From contig CAYVOX010000042.1 of assembly GCA_964453035.1 (NCBI GenBank), positions 1 to 21,902 on the forward strand: DNA of 21,902 bases. Reading direction: 5' to 3'. Within the stretch, counting starts at the first letter, position 1. The number at the start of each line of letters is the position of its first letter. The translations under genes were made by a program, and so were the position numbers. Below are positions 15,772-21,876 of the stretch, in pieces. The DNA is from CAYVOX01 sp964453035. GTDB lineage: Bacteria; Chloroflexota; Anaerolineae; Anaerolineales; Anaerolineaceae. Under the pieces are notes generated by a model that did not search any database, was not told the origin of the DNA, and saw only the letters and a program-made list of their open reading frames with translations.

Positions 15772-16473
15772 ATGAGCCTTCTGGTTGAAAAATTCTTATA
15801 TTACGGTTCCAACCCGGTGGTGCGCTCTTACGCCGGCGCCATGCTTAAAATGGACGTGTTCAAGCACCAGCCCTTCCCCCGCGGCGCCAAGATCCTCGCC
15901 GCCAACCACCCTTCCACCACCGACCCCTTCTTCGTCGCCGCCATGGCGCGCCAACAAACCTTTATCCTCATCAAAGACATTCTCTTCCAGGTTCCCATTC
16001 TCGGTGCGTATCTCCACCGTTCCGGTCACATCCCGGTCAGGGCTGGCGAAGGCCAACAAGCCATCGATACCGCCCTGGCTCACCTCAAAGCCGGGCATAC
16101 CATCATGATTTTCCCCGAGGGCGATCTCAGCCCGGCGCACGGCGGCTTCCTCAAAGCCCGCACCGGCGTCGCCCGTCTCGCCATCGCCAGCGGCGCCCCC
16201 GTCATCCCCATTGGCATCCACCTGCTGCACGAGCGCCTGCGCACCATTTTTTCAAACATTCGCGGCAAAACCTCGGAAGGGCGCTGGTACTTCAGCGGCC
16301 CCTACGGCATCACCACTGGCAGCCCATTGCGCTTCGGCGGGGACGTGGAAGACCGCGCTCACGTGCGCAGCGTGGCGGATGCCGTCATGCACCACATCAT
16401 CGAGCTTTCACACGAGAGCAAAACCCGCCTCACCCGGGCCCCCGGCTTAAACAGCGCCTTTGAGCCGTTTTAA
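15772..16473 (+). CDS. 1-acyl-sn-glycerol-3-phosphate acyltransferase (PlsC-like)
   Basis: A membrane-associated acyltransferase of the PlsC/LPLAT superfamily, which adds an acyl chain to lysophosphatidic acid or a related lysophospholipid. The 233 residues carry the H-x4-D catalytic motif as NHPSTTDPFF (His46, Asp51), a block II-like HRSGHIPVRAG, and the substrate-binding FPEGDLSP motif, followed by GAPVIPIGI. Long hydrophobic helices are not obvious, so attachment may be peripheral. GGAG lies five bases before the ATG. It stands alone behind a palindrome and the terminator of the previous operon. The family includes several acyl acceptors, so the exact substrate is open. Confidence 0.92.
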   Translation: MSLLVEKFLYYGSNPVVRSYAGAMLKMDVFKHQPFPRGAKILAANHPSTTDPFFVAAMARQQTFILIKDILFQVPILGAYLHRSGHIPVRAGEGQQAIDTALAHLKAGHTIMIFPEGDLSPAHGGFLKARTGVARLAIASGAPVIPIGIHLLHERLRTIFSNIRGKTSEGRWYFSGPYGITTGSPLRFGGDVEDRAHVRSVADAVMHHIIELSHESKTRLTRAPGLNSAFEPF

Positions 16474-16522
16474 CCCACCTTCACAGGGCAGGCATCTATT
16501 TAAGTCTCATTTCCCCTCTGCT

Positions 16523-17098
16523 TTAAAGGCTCCCCTTTTCATCAAGCAGAGCCAGCAGCCGGTCGCGGAAAACCCGCTCGCGGTCAGCCAGTTCTGGTTC
16601 CACCAGCGCGCCCTCTTCAAGGAAATGGCGCAATCCTCGCCCCAGGCGCTGCCCGGCAGCGGTGTGCATATCGATGGCGTAATCCGGTATCACCGGGCGC
16701 TGCCCATCCACCTCTACCACGTGTTTAACATAATTTAGCAGTTCATCGCTTGAGCGGTCTTTCTTGCACCCGCACAGGTAGCGCGTGGCGTGCAGGGCAA
16801 ACAGGTGGCGGTCGCCTTTTCCTTCCGGAAAGTCGCGGTGCATCTGGTAAAGCGCGCGGATCAGCACCGGCGCATCGAGCTGCCCGTAGCCGATATCCTC
16901 AACGCTGATGACCTGCAGCCGTTGCCACAGTTTTTCTTCCAGCTCCGCGCTGGTTGCCAGCAGCTCATAGGCCAGCAGGGCCGCATTTTCCGTGTGCCCG
17001 CGCCGGATCTCCTTCTGCAGCGCCGAGATGACCTCGTCAGCCGCCAGGTTGTGCTTTGTCCGCCTGGTAGCCCAGACGTCCGGTTCTTGTGCGTTCAT
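16523..17098 (-). CDS. Orphan RarA/MgsA C-terminal domain protein
   Basis: A protein of 191 residues matching only the C-terminal helical half of RarA/MgsA (replication-associated recombination protein A), the part involved in tetramerisation in full-length enzymes. Key segments are EVISALQKEIRRGHTENAALLAYEL and LQVISVEDIGYGQLDAPVL (compare the SEDIG stretch of RarA), plus PVIPDYAIDMHT and GRGLRHFLEEGA near the end. The AAA+ ATPase half (Walker A, Walker B, arginine finger) is absent, and the upstream DNA holds repeats rather than a lost ATPase domain. The ATG at 17098 has AAGGAG six bases away. Longer frames (ATG at 17137, TTG at 17206) are possible but have weaker signals. Its role is unknown; it may act on replication forks with another partner. 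Confidence 0.75.
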   Translation of the reverse strand: MNAQEPDVWATRRTKHNLAADEVISALQKEIRRGHTENAALLAYELLATSAELEEKLWQRLQVISVEDIGYGQLDAPVLIRALYQMHRDFPEGKGDRHLFALHATRYLCGCKKDRSSDELLNYVKHVVEVDGQRPVIPDYAIDMHTAAGQRLGRGLRHFLEEGALVEPELADRERVFRDRLLALLDEKGSL

Positions 17099-17207
17099 CA
17101 TCCACTCCTTCGCTTCCTCATCTGTCAAATCATCCATCCCAATGACGCGCTCCCTGCGCCGCCAGCCCAACCTCAATAGCCCGTTTGAGTCCTTTTTAAC
17201 ATACAAC

Positions 17208-17239
17208 GAGACTCTTCGGTCGTTGCGCGCAGGGTGACA
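17208..17239 (-). repeat. Half-copy of the TGTCA...GAGTCTC repeat
   Basis: Read on the minus strand it begins TGTCACCCTG and ends GAAGAGTCTC, matching the left inner arm at 1597-1624. It lies next to the possible TTG start of the RarA-like gene. Confidence 0.6.
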
Positions 17240-17290
17240 AAAATCCCTTTATCCCCAACTCACGTTACATATACTGGCGACCTGACAGTT

Positions 17291-17396
17291 TGTCATCCTG
17301 AGGCTTGAAAAGCCGAAGGATCTCGATATTCGGTCTTCAAGTTCTTCATCTAAAACGAGATTCTTTGCCTTCGCTGCGCTTAGGCTCAGAATGACA
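17291..17396. repeat. Imperfect inverted-repeat element, same family as 1597-1664
   Basis: The left arm starts TGTCATCCTGAGGCTTG and ends at GGATCTCG near 17325. The right arm runs from CGAGATTC (17356) to CTCAGAATGACA (17396). The arms are complementary with several mismatches, and the ends TGTCAT/ATGACA are perfect. The surrounding 260-base gap (17207-17466) otherwise holds no recognisable gene. Confidence 0.65.
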
Positions 17397-17466
17397 ACAC
17401 GCCTCTGATTAAGATTCATTAAACTATCAGGTGGTTAGATATCGATAATAATGCTGTTCATCTTAA

Positions 17467-18609
17467 TCACAAACCAGCCGTTTCGCGCTCCAAAATCTCC
17501 CAGGCTTTACGGATGTAGAAGCGGTAGTTCTCCAGCGGCGTACCATTAGGAATGCGATGATCCAACGCCAGTTCGCATCCGCCCGTCTTCACCAACGGCG
17601 GGATCTTGTATTCCAGTTCCGCCTCGATCTCCTCTGGCGTGCGGCGAAGCACATGCTTATCGATTCCACCGTAGAACGCCAACCGGGCGCCAAACTTCTG
17701 CCGCACGGCAACAATATCCATCCCTGCTGCCGGCTCCATCGGGTGCATGCAGTTCACCCCCGCCTGCACAAAAGCTTCCAGCACCGGGTTCATGTTGCCG
17801 TCACTGTCCTGGTCAAAGAGCCGCGCCCCGCGCTCCTGCATCAAATCCCAGATGCGCCGGTAATACGGCGCGATGAAGCGCTTCACCTGTGCCGGACCCG
17901 CCAGGGGACCGGATTTGCCCGCCATATCCTCGTGCACAAAGAGCAGGTCCACCGCCACTTCCGCCGTGACGCGCTCCAGCACCTTGAATGCCGTGTTCGA
18001 GATGGTTTGCAGGATATCCTGCACCAGTTCAGGTTGCTCGTAATATGCCAGGCACAACTGCTCCTCGCCCATCAATTCGCGCGGCTCATCGAAGCCGCCG
18101 GGGATGCTGACGCACACCACCTGGTCGCGGGCCAGCGCCTGCTGAGCTACTGCCTCCCAGCCGCTGCCCAGCCGCGCCTCCGAGAACTCATACAGCGGCT
18201 TGAGCTTCAACCAGTCCTCCATCGTCTTAACCGGGTAATCCAGCGGCAGGGGTAGCGTGGCTGTGGTTTTGGGGAGCTTCATCGTGCGCCCCAGCCCGTC
18301 GCGCCAGATACGGTGTTCCTCCGTCTCCTCGATTTCCACCTCCACATAGCCGCCCAGCCGCCCGGTAACCAGCGGCAGAAAGGCGCGCGATTCACAGCGG
18401 TAGCGAAAAGCAGAGAAATCCAACTCTTCCGGGGTTGCACCCTGCGCTTCCCATTCCTCCTTGAGCCCGATGATCGGACCGAAGATCTCAGTGAACAACG
18501 GGCGCACGTTGCGCTTGAAGGTCATGTGGTCGAGATATTCCGCCCGCCCCACCGTGGGGGTCTTTTTAATGGCCAGGTCGGCGTGGTTTTTCCACTTGAG
18601 TTGAGGCAT
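17467..18609 (-). CDS. Uroporphyrinogen decarboxylase superfamily protein (first of a divergent pair)
   Basis: A TIM-barrel protein of the UroD/MtaA/CmuA superfamily, 380 residues. The superfamily includes heme-pathway decarboxylases and corrinoid methyltransferases. Supporting segments are the LFVHEDMAGKSGPL region, LFDQDSDGNMNPVLEAFVQAGVNCMHPMEP, and the C-terminal FYGGIDKHVLRRTPEEIEAE followed by GGCELALDHRIPNGTPLENYRFY. It lacks the N-terminal MRQAGR signature of true HemE. Where MtaA-type enzymes carry zinc ligands it has DSDGN, so neither role can be assigned safely. The ATG at 18609 has AAGGA seven bases upstream; a GTG at 18624 is possible. It is divergent from a second member of the superfamily. 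Confidence 0.85.
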   Translation of the reverse strand: MPQLKWKNHADLAIKKTPTVGRAEYLDHMTFKRNVRPLFTEIFGPIIGLKEEWEAQGATPEELDFSAFRYRCESRAFLPLVTGRLGGYVEVEIEETEEHRIWRDGLGRTMKLPKTTATLPLPLDYPVKTMEDWLKLKPLYEFSEARLGSGWEAVAQQALARDQVVCVSIPGGFDEPRELMGEEQLCLAYYEQPELVQDILQTISNTAFKVLERVTAEVAVDLLFVHEDMAGKSGPLAGPAQVKRFIAPYYRRIWDLMQERGARLFDQDSDGNMNPVLEAFVQAGVNCMHPMEPAAGMDIVAVRQKFGARLAFYGGIDKHVLRRTPEEIEAELEYKIPPLVKTGGCELALDHRIPNGTPLENYRFYIRKAWEILERETAGL

Positions 18610-18643
18610 AGATAAGTCCTTCACTGAACGAAAAATCCTTCTG

Positions 18644-18653
18644 TGCTATTATA
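18644..18653. promoter_or_regulatory. Overlapping divergent -10 elements between the UroD-like genes
   Basis: Plus strand: the extended -10 TGCTATTAT (TATTAT at 18647-18652) ends seven bases before the ATG at 18660. Minus strand: the overlapping TATAAT (18653 down to 18648) would start transcription near 18641, about 32 bases before the ATG at 18609. A single near-symmetric hexamer could serve both directions. Confidence 0.5.
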
Positions 18654-18659
18654 AGGGAG

Positions 18660-19814
18660 ATGTCTCTTTCTATCCGCTTCACCGAACAAGACTGGTCCCG
18701 CCACGCCCTCAACTGGAATGCCTGGTGGGCCGGCGAGCTCGACCGTCCCCTCATCATCCTGGATGGCGCCGACCACCCCGGCCGCCTGCGCTTCCAGATG
18801 GATATCTGGCTCAAAAAGCTCAACCTCACCCGCTACTCCATCTGGGACCTGCTCAACCAGCCCCTCCCCACCCTCTTCTCCCTGGATGTGCCCACCGAGC
18901 AGGTGATTGACCAGTACACCCGCCTGCTCAACGCCATGCGTTGGTACGGAGACTCGTGGCCGCGCTGGTGGCCCAACTTTGGCCCGGGCGTGGCGGCAGC
19001 CTTTTTAGGCGCTCAACTCCACGCCGACCCGCGCACCGTCTGGTTTGATTCCCCCACCCCCGTCGATCTTTCCGCCTGGCAGCCCACCGTTGACGCCGCC
19101 AACCCCTGGTGGCTACGCGTGCAGCAACTCACTCGCCAGGCTGCCTCAGCCTGGGGCAACCAGGTTAACCTGCGCTATACCGATCTCGGCGGCAACCTCG
19201 ATATCCTCGCCTCGCTGCGCGGCACCCAGCAATTGCTGCTGGATGTGCTCGAAGCCCCCGAGGATGTCTCCCGCGCCGTTGAAGCCACCACGTGTGCCTG
19301 GCTGGCGTATTACAACCGTCTCGATGACCTCATCACCCCCCTCGGGCGCGGCAGTTCCGCCTGGGCGCCTGTCTGGGCGCCATCTCGCTTCTACATGTTG
19401 CAATCCGATTTCAGCTACATGATCTCCCCGCGCATGTTCGAGCGCTTTGTGCTGCCCGACCTGGCCGCCTGCTGCGAAGCGCTCGATTATCCCTTCTACC
19501 ACATGGATGGCAAAGGCCAGATTCCCCACCTCGACCTGCTCCTCTCGCTCAAAAAACTGCGCGGCATCCAGTGGGTGCCCGGCGACGGCTCCCCCGGCCC
19601 CGAAGAATGGCTGCCCCTGCTGCAGCGCATCCGTGCGGGGGGTAAGCTCTGCCAGCTGGCGGTCTCGCCGCAGGGCGCCTTGCGCATCGTGCGCGAGCTG
19701 GGCGGCAAGGGTTTTGCGCTCTACATCAAAGAACCGATGACACCATCCCAGGCACAGGCATTTTTGGAAGTTATTCAACGCGAAAAGCCTCCAAAATTCG
19801 CAAAAATAGCTTGA
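18660..19814 (+). CDS. Uroporphyrinogen decarboxylase superfamily protein (second of a divergent pair)
   Basis: A 384-residue barrel protein distantly related to its divergent neighbour. It shares the general UroD-superfamily layout: an N-terminal helical part with RFTEQDWSRHALNWNAWWAGELDRPLI, a central GGNLDILASLRGTQQLLLDVLEAPEDV, and a late FYHMDGKGQIPHLDLLLSLKKLRGIQWVPGDG stretch that aligns with the metal or substrate loop of corrinoid methyltransferases. The usual His-x-Cys is replaced by His-x-Asp. No corrinoid-binding protein is nearby, so an uncharacterised methyl-transfer or decarboxylation role is inference. AAGGGAG touches the ATG, too close for a Shine-Dalgarno sequence, and the -10 box ends seven bases upstream, so a leaderless mRNA is likely. 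Confidence 0.82.
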   Translation: MSLSIRFTEQDWSRHALNWNAWWAGELDRPLIILDGADHPGRLRFQMDIWLKKLNLTRYSIWDLLNQPLPTLFSLDVPTEQVIDQYTRLLNAMRWYGDSWPRWWPNFGPGVAAAFLGAQLHADPRTVWFDSPTPVDLSAWQPTVDAANPWWLRVQQLTRQAASAWGNQVNLRYTDLGGNLDILASLRGTQQLLLDVLEAPEDVSRAVEATTCAWLAYYNRLDDLITPLGRGSSAWAPVWAPSRFYMLQSDFSYMISPRMFERFVLPDLAACCEALDYPFYHMDGKGQIPHLDLLLSLKKLRGIQWVPGDGSPGPEEWLPLLQRIRAGGKLCQLAVSPQGALRIVRELGGKGFALYIKEPMTPSQAQAFLEVIQREKPPKFAKIA

Positions 19815-19839
19815 CAGTCTTCCTGATTAGCGATATATT
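19811..19839 (+). promoter_or_regulatory. Sigma70-type promoter of the marR operon
   Basis: A perfect -35 TTGACA (19811-19816), a 17-base spacer and the -10 TATATT (19834-19839). The -35 overlaps the stop codon of the preceding UroD-like gene. It is the strongest consensus promoter in the window. Confidence 0.75.
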
Positions 19840-19861
19840 TAGTTTATAAAACTAAATATAT
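19833..19861. promoter_or_regulatory. Putative MarR operator
   Basis: A perfect inverted repeat with 13-base arms: ATATATTTAGTTT (19833-19845), spacer ATA, AAACTAAATATAT (19849-19861). It covers the -10 box and start site of the marR promoter, as expected for autorepression by a dimeric winged-helix regulator. Confidence 0.75.
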
Positions 19862-19877
19862 TAACTTACGGGAAAGA

Positions 19878-20348
19878 GTGTTAAGACAAATGACAAGGGA
19901 TAATCTCAATCAAGCCGCGCAAAAATTCATGCATCTACTGGATAGAATTCGCCAGCTGGGTCCTGTATCAGCACCGCCCAAAGATGCCGGCATCTCCCCT
20001 TCTCTTTTGACTCTCCTGAATTATTCAGCTTCAGCGCCAGGTTGCGGCGTTCAAACCATGGCAGAGGGTTTAAACCTGTCCGTGCCCACGGTCAGCATCG
20101 GCGTTCGCCAGTTGGAGAAGGCCGGTTTAATGACCCGCCAACCCGATCCGCAGGATAAACGTGCCGTCCATCTGTTTCTGACCCCCAGAGGGCAACAATT
20201 GGTGCAACAGACCTACAGGTTTCGTTGTGATAGGTTTGAACAATTGCTATCAGGTCTGGATTCAGAAGAAAGAAACACGCTCCTTAGTTTGTTGGAGCGA
20301 GCGGTAACAGACGCAGAAAAAAATAGAGAAAAAGGAGAAATAAGTTGA
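19878..20348 (+). CDS. MarR family transcriptional regulator
   Basis: A winged helix-turn-helix regulator that binds DNA as a dimer and usually releases it when a phenolic, lipid, antibiotic or oxidant ligand is bound. The 156 residues have the family layout: dimerisation helix (about 8-25), then GVQTMAEGLNLSVPTVSIGVRQLEKAGLMTR as the HTH (about 55-86), and the wing DPQDKRAVHLFLTPRG with the conserved D-x-R, followed by a C-terminal helix. There is no conserved cysteine of OhrR type. The start is either GTG at 19878 or ATG at 19890; neither has a strong Shine-Dalgarno sequence. A perfect palindrome over the promoter suggests autorepression of the whole operon. The stop overlaps the TTG of the next gene. 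Confidence 0.92.
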   Translation: MLRQMTRDNLNQAAQKFMHLLDRIRQLGPVSAPPKDAGISPSLLTLLNYSASAPGCGVQTMAEGLNLSVPTVSIGVRQLEKAGLMTRQPDPQDKRAVHLFLTPRGQQLVQQTYRFRCDRFEQLLSGLDSEERNTLLSLLERAVTDAEKNREKGEIS

Positions 20349-20593
20349 AAAAATTCTTAAACAAATGGTCGCGCATCATCCACCGTTGGCTGGCTGTGCC
20401 AACCGCGATATTGATTCCCATCGCCGTCATATCAAAATTCACCATGTCCACCAGCGAGCATCTACCGCCCCAGGTTGAGCAGTTCCAATCCATCCTGATG
20501 CTCCTTCTGGCGATCAGCGGGACGTATTTGTTTTTGATCCCATATATCGCCAGGTGGCAACAAAAAAAGCGTAATCCGGATAACAAACTTTGA
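20345..20593 (+). CDS. Small two-helix membrane protein of the marR operon
   Basis: An 82-residue protein with a basic N-terminus (KKFLNKWSRIIHRW), two hydrophobic segments (about 16-33 and 48-68), and a basic tail (RWQQKKRNPDNK). I do not recognise a family. The start is TTG, supported by AAAAGGAG seven bases upstream and by overlap with the marR stop (TTGA). Its place in a MarR-controlled operon between the regulator and an ICMT-like enzyme suggests a membrane accessory role, but nothing in the sequence specifies it. The protein is intact and short, and its two-segment prediction is by eye. Confidence 0.72.
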   Translation: MKKFLNKWSRIIHRWLAVPTAILIPIAVISKFTMSTSEHLPPQVEQFQSILMLLLAISGTYLFLIPYIARWQQKKRNPDNKL

Positions 20594-20628
20594 GCCAGGT
20601 TGAAACCGGGAATGGCGCAGGACAGAGC

Positions 20629-21186
20629 ATGCGACCTGCCGATCAAGCAAGTCTGGTAAATAAGCCAGGCTTTTGCCGCAGGCGGTTGTTAGCGGTGCTT
20701 CTCCCATTTCTTGTGTTCTTTATCGTCTTTCCCGCGCTTCTTTTCCTGCTCCCTTCCGTCTATTTTGATAACTGGCTGGGTCTGCCCATCCTTCCATTCC
20801 CCGCGGTCAGGGTTGCGGTGGGTTTGCCATTGATTGTCCTGGGAGGATTAATCGCATGGTGGGCCACCCGGGCACAAAGGGAAATTGGTAAAGGCAGCCC
20901 CATACCGCTTATGGCTACCCGTGAACTGGTCGTTCAAGGGCCTTATTCATATTGCCGTAACCCGATATATCTCGGCCTGATTGTGTTGTTTTTCGGGGTC
21001 AGTGTTTGGGTCGGGTCGATCAGTTCAATGGGGATGGTGTTGATCTTTTCATCCGCCATTCTTTTATACGCCAGGTTCATCGAAGAAAAAGAACTCACCA
21101 AAAGGTACGGCCCACAATATACTGCTTATAAACAGACAACACCCTTTGTCATTCCCAGGTTCACGTTTCAAAGGAGAAAATATTGA
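20629..21186 (+). CDS. Isoprenylcysteine carboxyl methyltransferase-like membrane protein
   Basis: An integral membrane protein of the ICMT/phospholipid methyltransferase (PEMT) superfamily, which binds SAM in a C-terminal pocket. From this ATG it has 185 residues with about four hydrophobic segments (roughly 20-45, 48-75, 115-145 and into the C-terminal core). The family signature is clear: GPYSYCRNPIYLG (R-N-P-x-Y) and, near the C-terminus, FIEEKELTKRYGPQYTAYKQ. In bacteria these enzymes have mostly unknown substrates; isoprenylated proteins are not expected. I chose the ATG at 20629 because AGGA lies six bases upstream. A TTG at 20590, overlapping the previous stop in a TTGA, would add 13 residues and would match the coupling seen at the two flanking junctions. 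Confidence 0.88.
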   Translation: MRPADQASLVNKPGFCRRRLLAVLLPFLVFFIVFPALLFLLPSVYFDNWLGLPILPFPAVRVAVGLPLIVLGGLIAWWATRAQREIGKGSPIPLMATRELVVQGPYSYCRNPIYLGLIVLFFGVSVWVGSISSMGMVLIFSSAILLYARFIEEKELTKRYGPQYTAYKQTTPFVIPRFTFQRRKY

Positions 21187-21563
21187 AATTCATCTTTAAC
21201 AAGATCGCTGCCGTTCTGGCATTTATCATTGGCGTAATGGCTATATTCGCGGGCGGCCAGGTATTGCTGGGAATTCTCCCGGATTATTACGTGATCGACT
21301 GGCTTCCGGTTTACAATTTCATTCTGGGTATTGTCTCTGCGGCCTTCACCGCACTGCTGATCCTGAAAAACAACAAGTTGGCAATGCCCGCGGCCGTCAC
21401 CACCTTTGGGCTGCATGCCGTGGTGATGCTGGTATTGCAGGTTGGTTATCGGGGTCTGGTTGCCCCTGACAGCATCAAAGCCATGACCGTCAGACTGGTT
21501 GCCTGGTTGATTATCTTGACCCTCATGGTCATCCAGCAGCGCAAGAACAGGCCTCAAAATTAA
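21183..21563 (+). CDS. Four-helix membrane protein of the marR operon
   Basis: A 126-residue integral membrane protein with about four hydrophobic segments (roughly 5-30, 40-62, 68-90, 100-120). Short basic ends (MKFIFNK, QQRKNRPQN) bracket it. I do not recognise a family and see no catalytic motif. The start is TTG, supported by AAAGGAG six bases upstream and a TTGA overlap with the ICMT stop, so it is translationally coupled. It is the last gene of the operon before an independent promoter at 21585. Together with the ICMT-like protein and the 82-residue protein it forms a small membrane module of unknown function. Confidence 0.78.
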   Translation: MKFIFNKIAAVLAFIIGVMAIFAGGQVLLGILPDYYVIDWLPVYNFILGIVSAAFTALLILKNNKLAMPAAVTTFGLHAVVMLVLQVGYRGLVAPDSIKAMTVRLVAWLIILTLMVIQQRKNRPQN

Positions 21564-21584
21564 GAGGGTTGGTTTGAAAACTTC

Positions 21585-21614
21585 TTGACGACCTGGCGCA
21601 GTTCATGATAAACT
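21585..21614 (+). promoter_or_regulatory. Promoter of the terminal leader transcript
   Basis: TTGACG (-35, 21585-21590), an 18-base spacer and the extended -10 TGATAAACT (TAAACT at 21609-21614). Transcription should start near 21621. Confidence 0.6.
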
Positions 21615-21642
21615 GGACTCAGTAGCGAAAAAGAGGCACACC

Positions 21643-21732
21643 TTGTTGACCATTACCGGCAGTCCCATTCTCATTGTTATCACCTCCCCCGTTGGTGGCG
21701 GAGTCGATTCCTTCTCGGAGTGCGCCTGCTGA
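21643..21732 (+). CDS. Putative 29-residue leader peptide
   Basis: A small frame inside the leader transcript, starting at TTG with AAGAGG six bases upstream and ending at TGA. Five branched-chain residues in a row (Ile-Leu-Ile-Val-Ile) occupy positions 9-13, followed by Thr-Ser-Pro, Val-Gly-Gly-Gly, and a Ser-Glu-Cys-Ala-Cys end. It lies between a promoter and an intrinsic terminator, the layout of ribosome-controlled attenuators such as those of ilv operons or ABC-F resistance genes. No homolog is recognised, and the frame could be fortuitous. Confidence 0.4.
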   Translation: MLTITGSPILIVITSPVGGGVDSFSECAC

Positions 21733-21755
21733 CGGTTTAGATACACGCATTAAAT

Positions 21756-21790
21756 CCAGCCGCGGCGCGCTCAGCCCCGCGGTTTTTATT
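21756..21790 (+). terminator. First intrinsic terminator of the leader (attenuator candidate)
   Basis: The 5' arm CCGCGG (21760-21765) pairs with CCGCGG (21777-21782), extendable by an A-T and a G-U pair. It is followed by TTTTTATTT. GTGCGCC at 21720-21726 could pair with GGCGCGC at 21764-21770 and break this stem, so a switch is plausible. Confidence 0.6.
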
Positions 21791-21806
21791 TCACCAGCCA
21801 TTTGTG

Positions 21807-21843
21807 CCAGCCGCGGGCCGCCCTCGCGGCTGGTTTGTTTGTT
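21807..21843 (+). terminator. Second intrinsic terminator
   Basis: Perfect 9-bp stem CCAGCCGCG (21807-21815) and CGCGGCTGG (21825-21833) with a 9-base loop, then TTTGTTTGTT. Its 5' arm repeats the CCAGCCGCGG of the first terminator. Confidence 0.65.
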
Positions 21844-21876
21844 CGAACTTTGAGTTAGAATGATGTTGAGGATAGC

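Noticed and set aside
17208..17460. Missing AAA+ half of a broken rarA gene upstream of the orphan domain
   Set aside because: Neither strand shows Walker motifs or a remnant frame; the gap consists of repeats.
21750..21790. T-box riboswitch
   Set aside because: The CCGCGG terminator resembles T-box terminators, but the conserved TGGNACCGCG antiterminator sequence and specifier-loop motifs are missing.
21619..21801. 60-residue minus-strand frame over the leader
   Set aside because: It covers both the terminator and the leader frame, is rich in Gly/Asn/Ala without a motif, and has no promoter.
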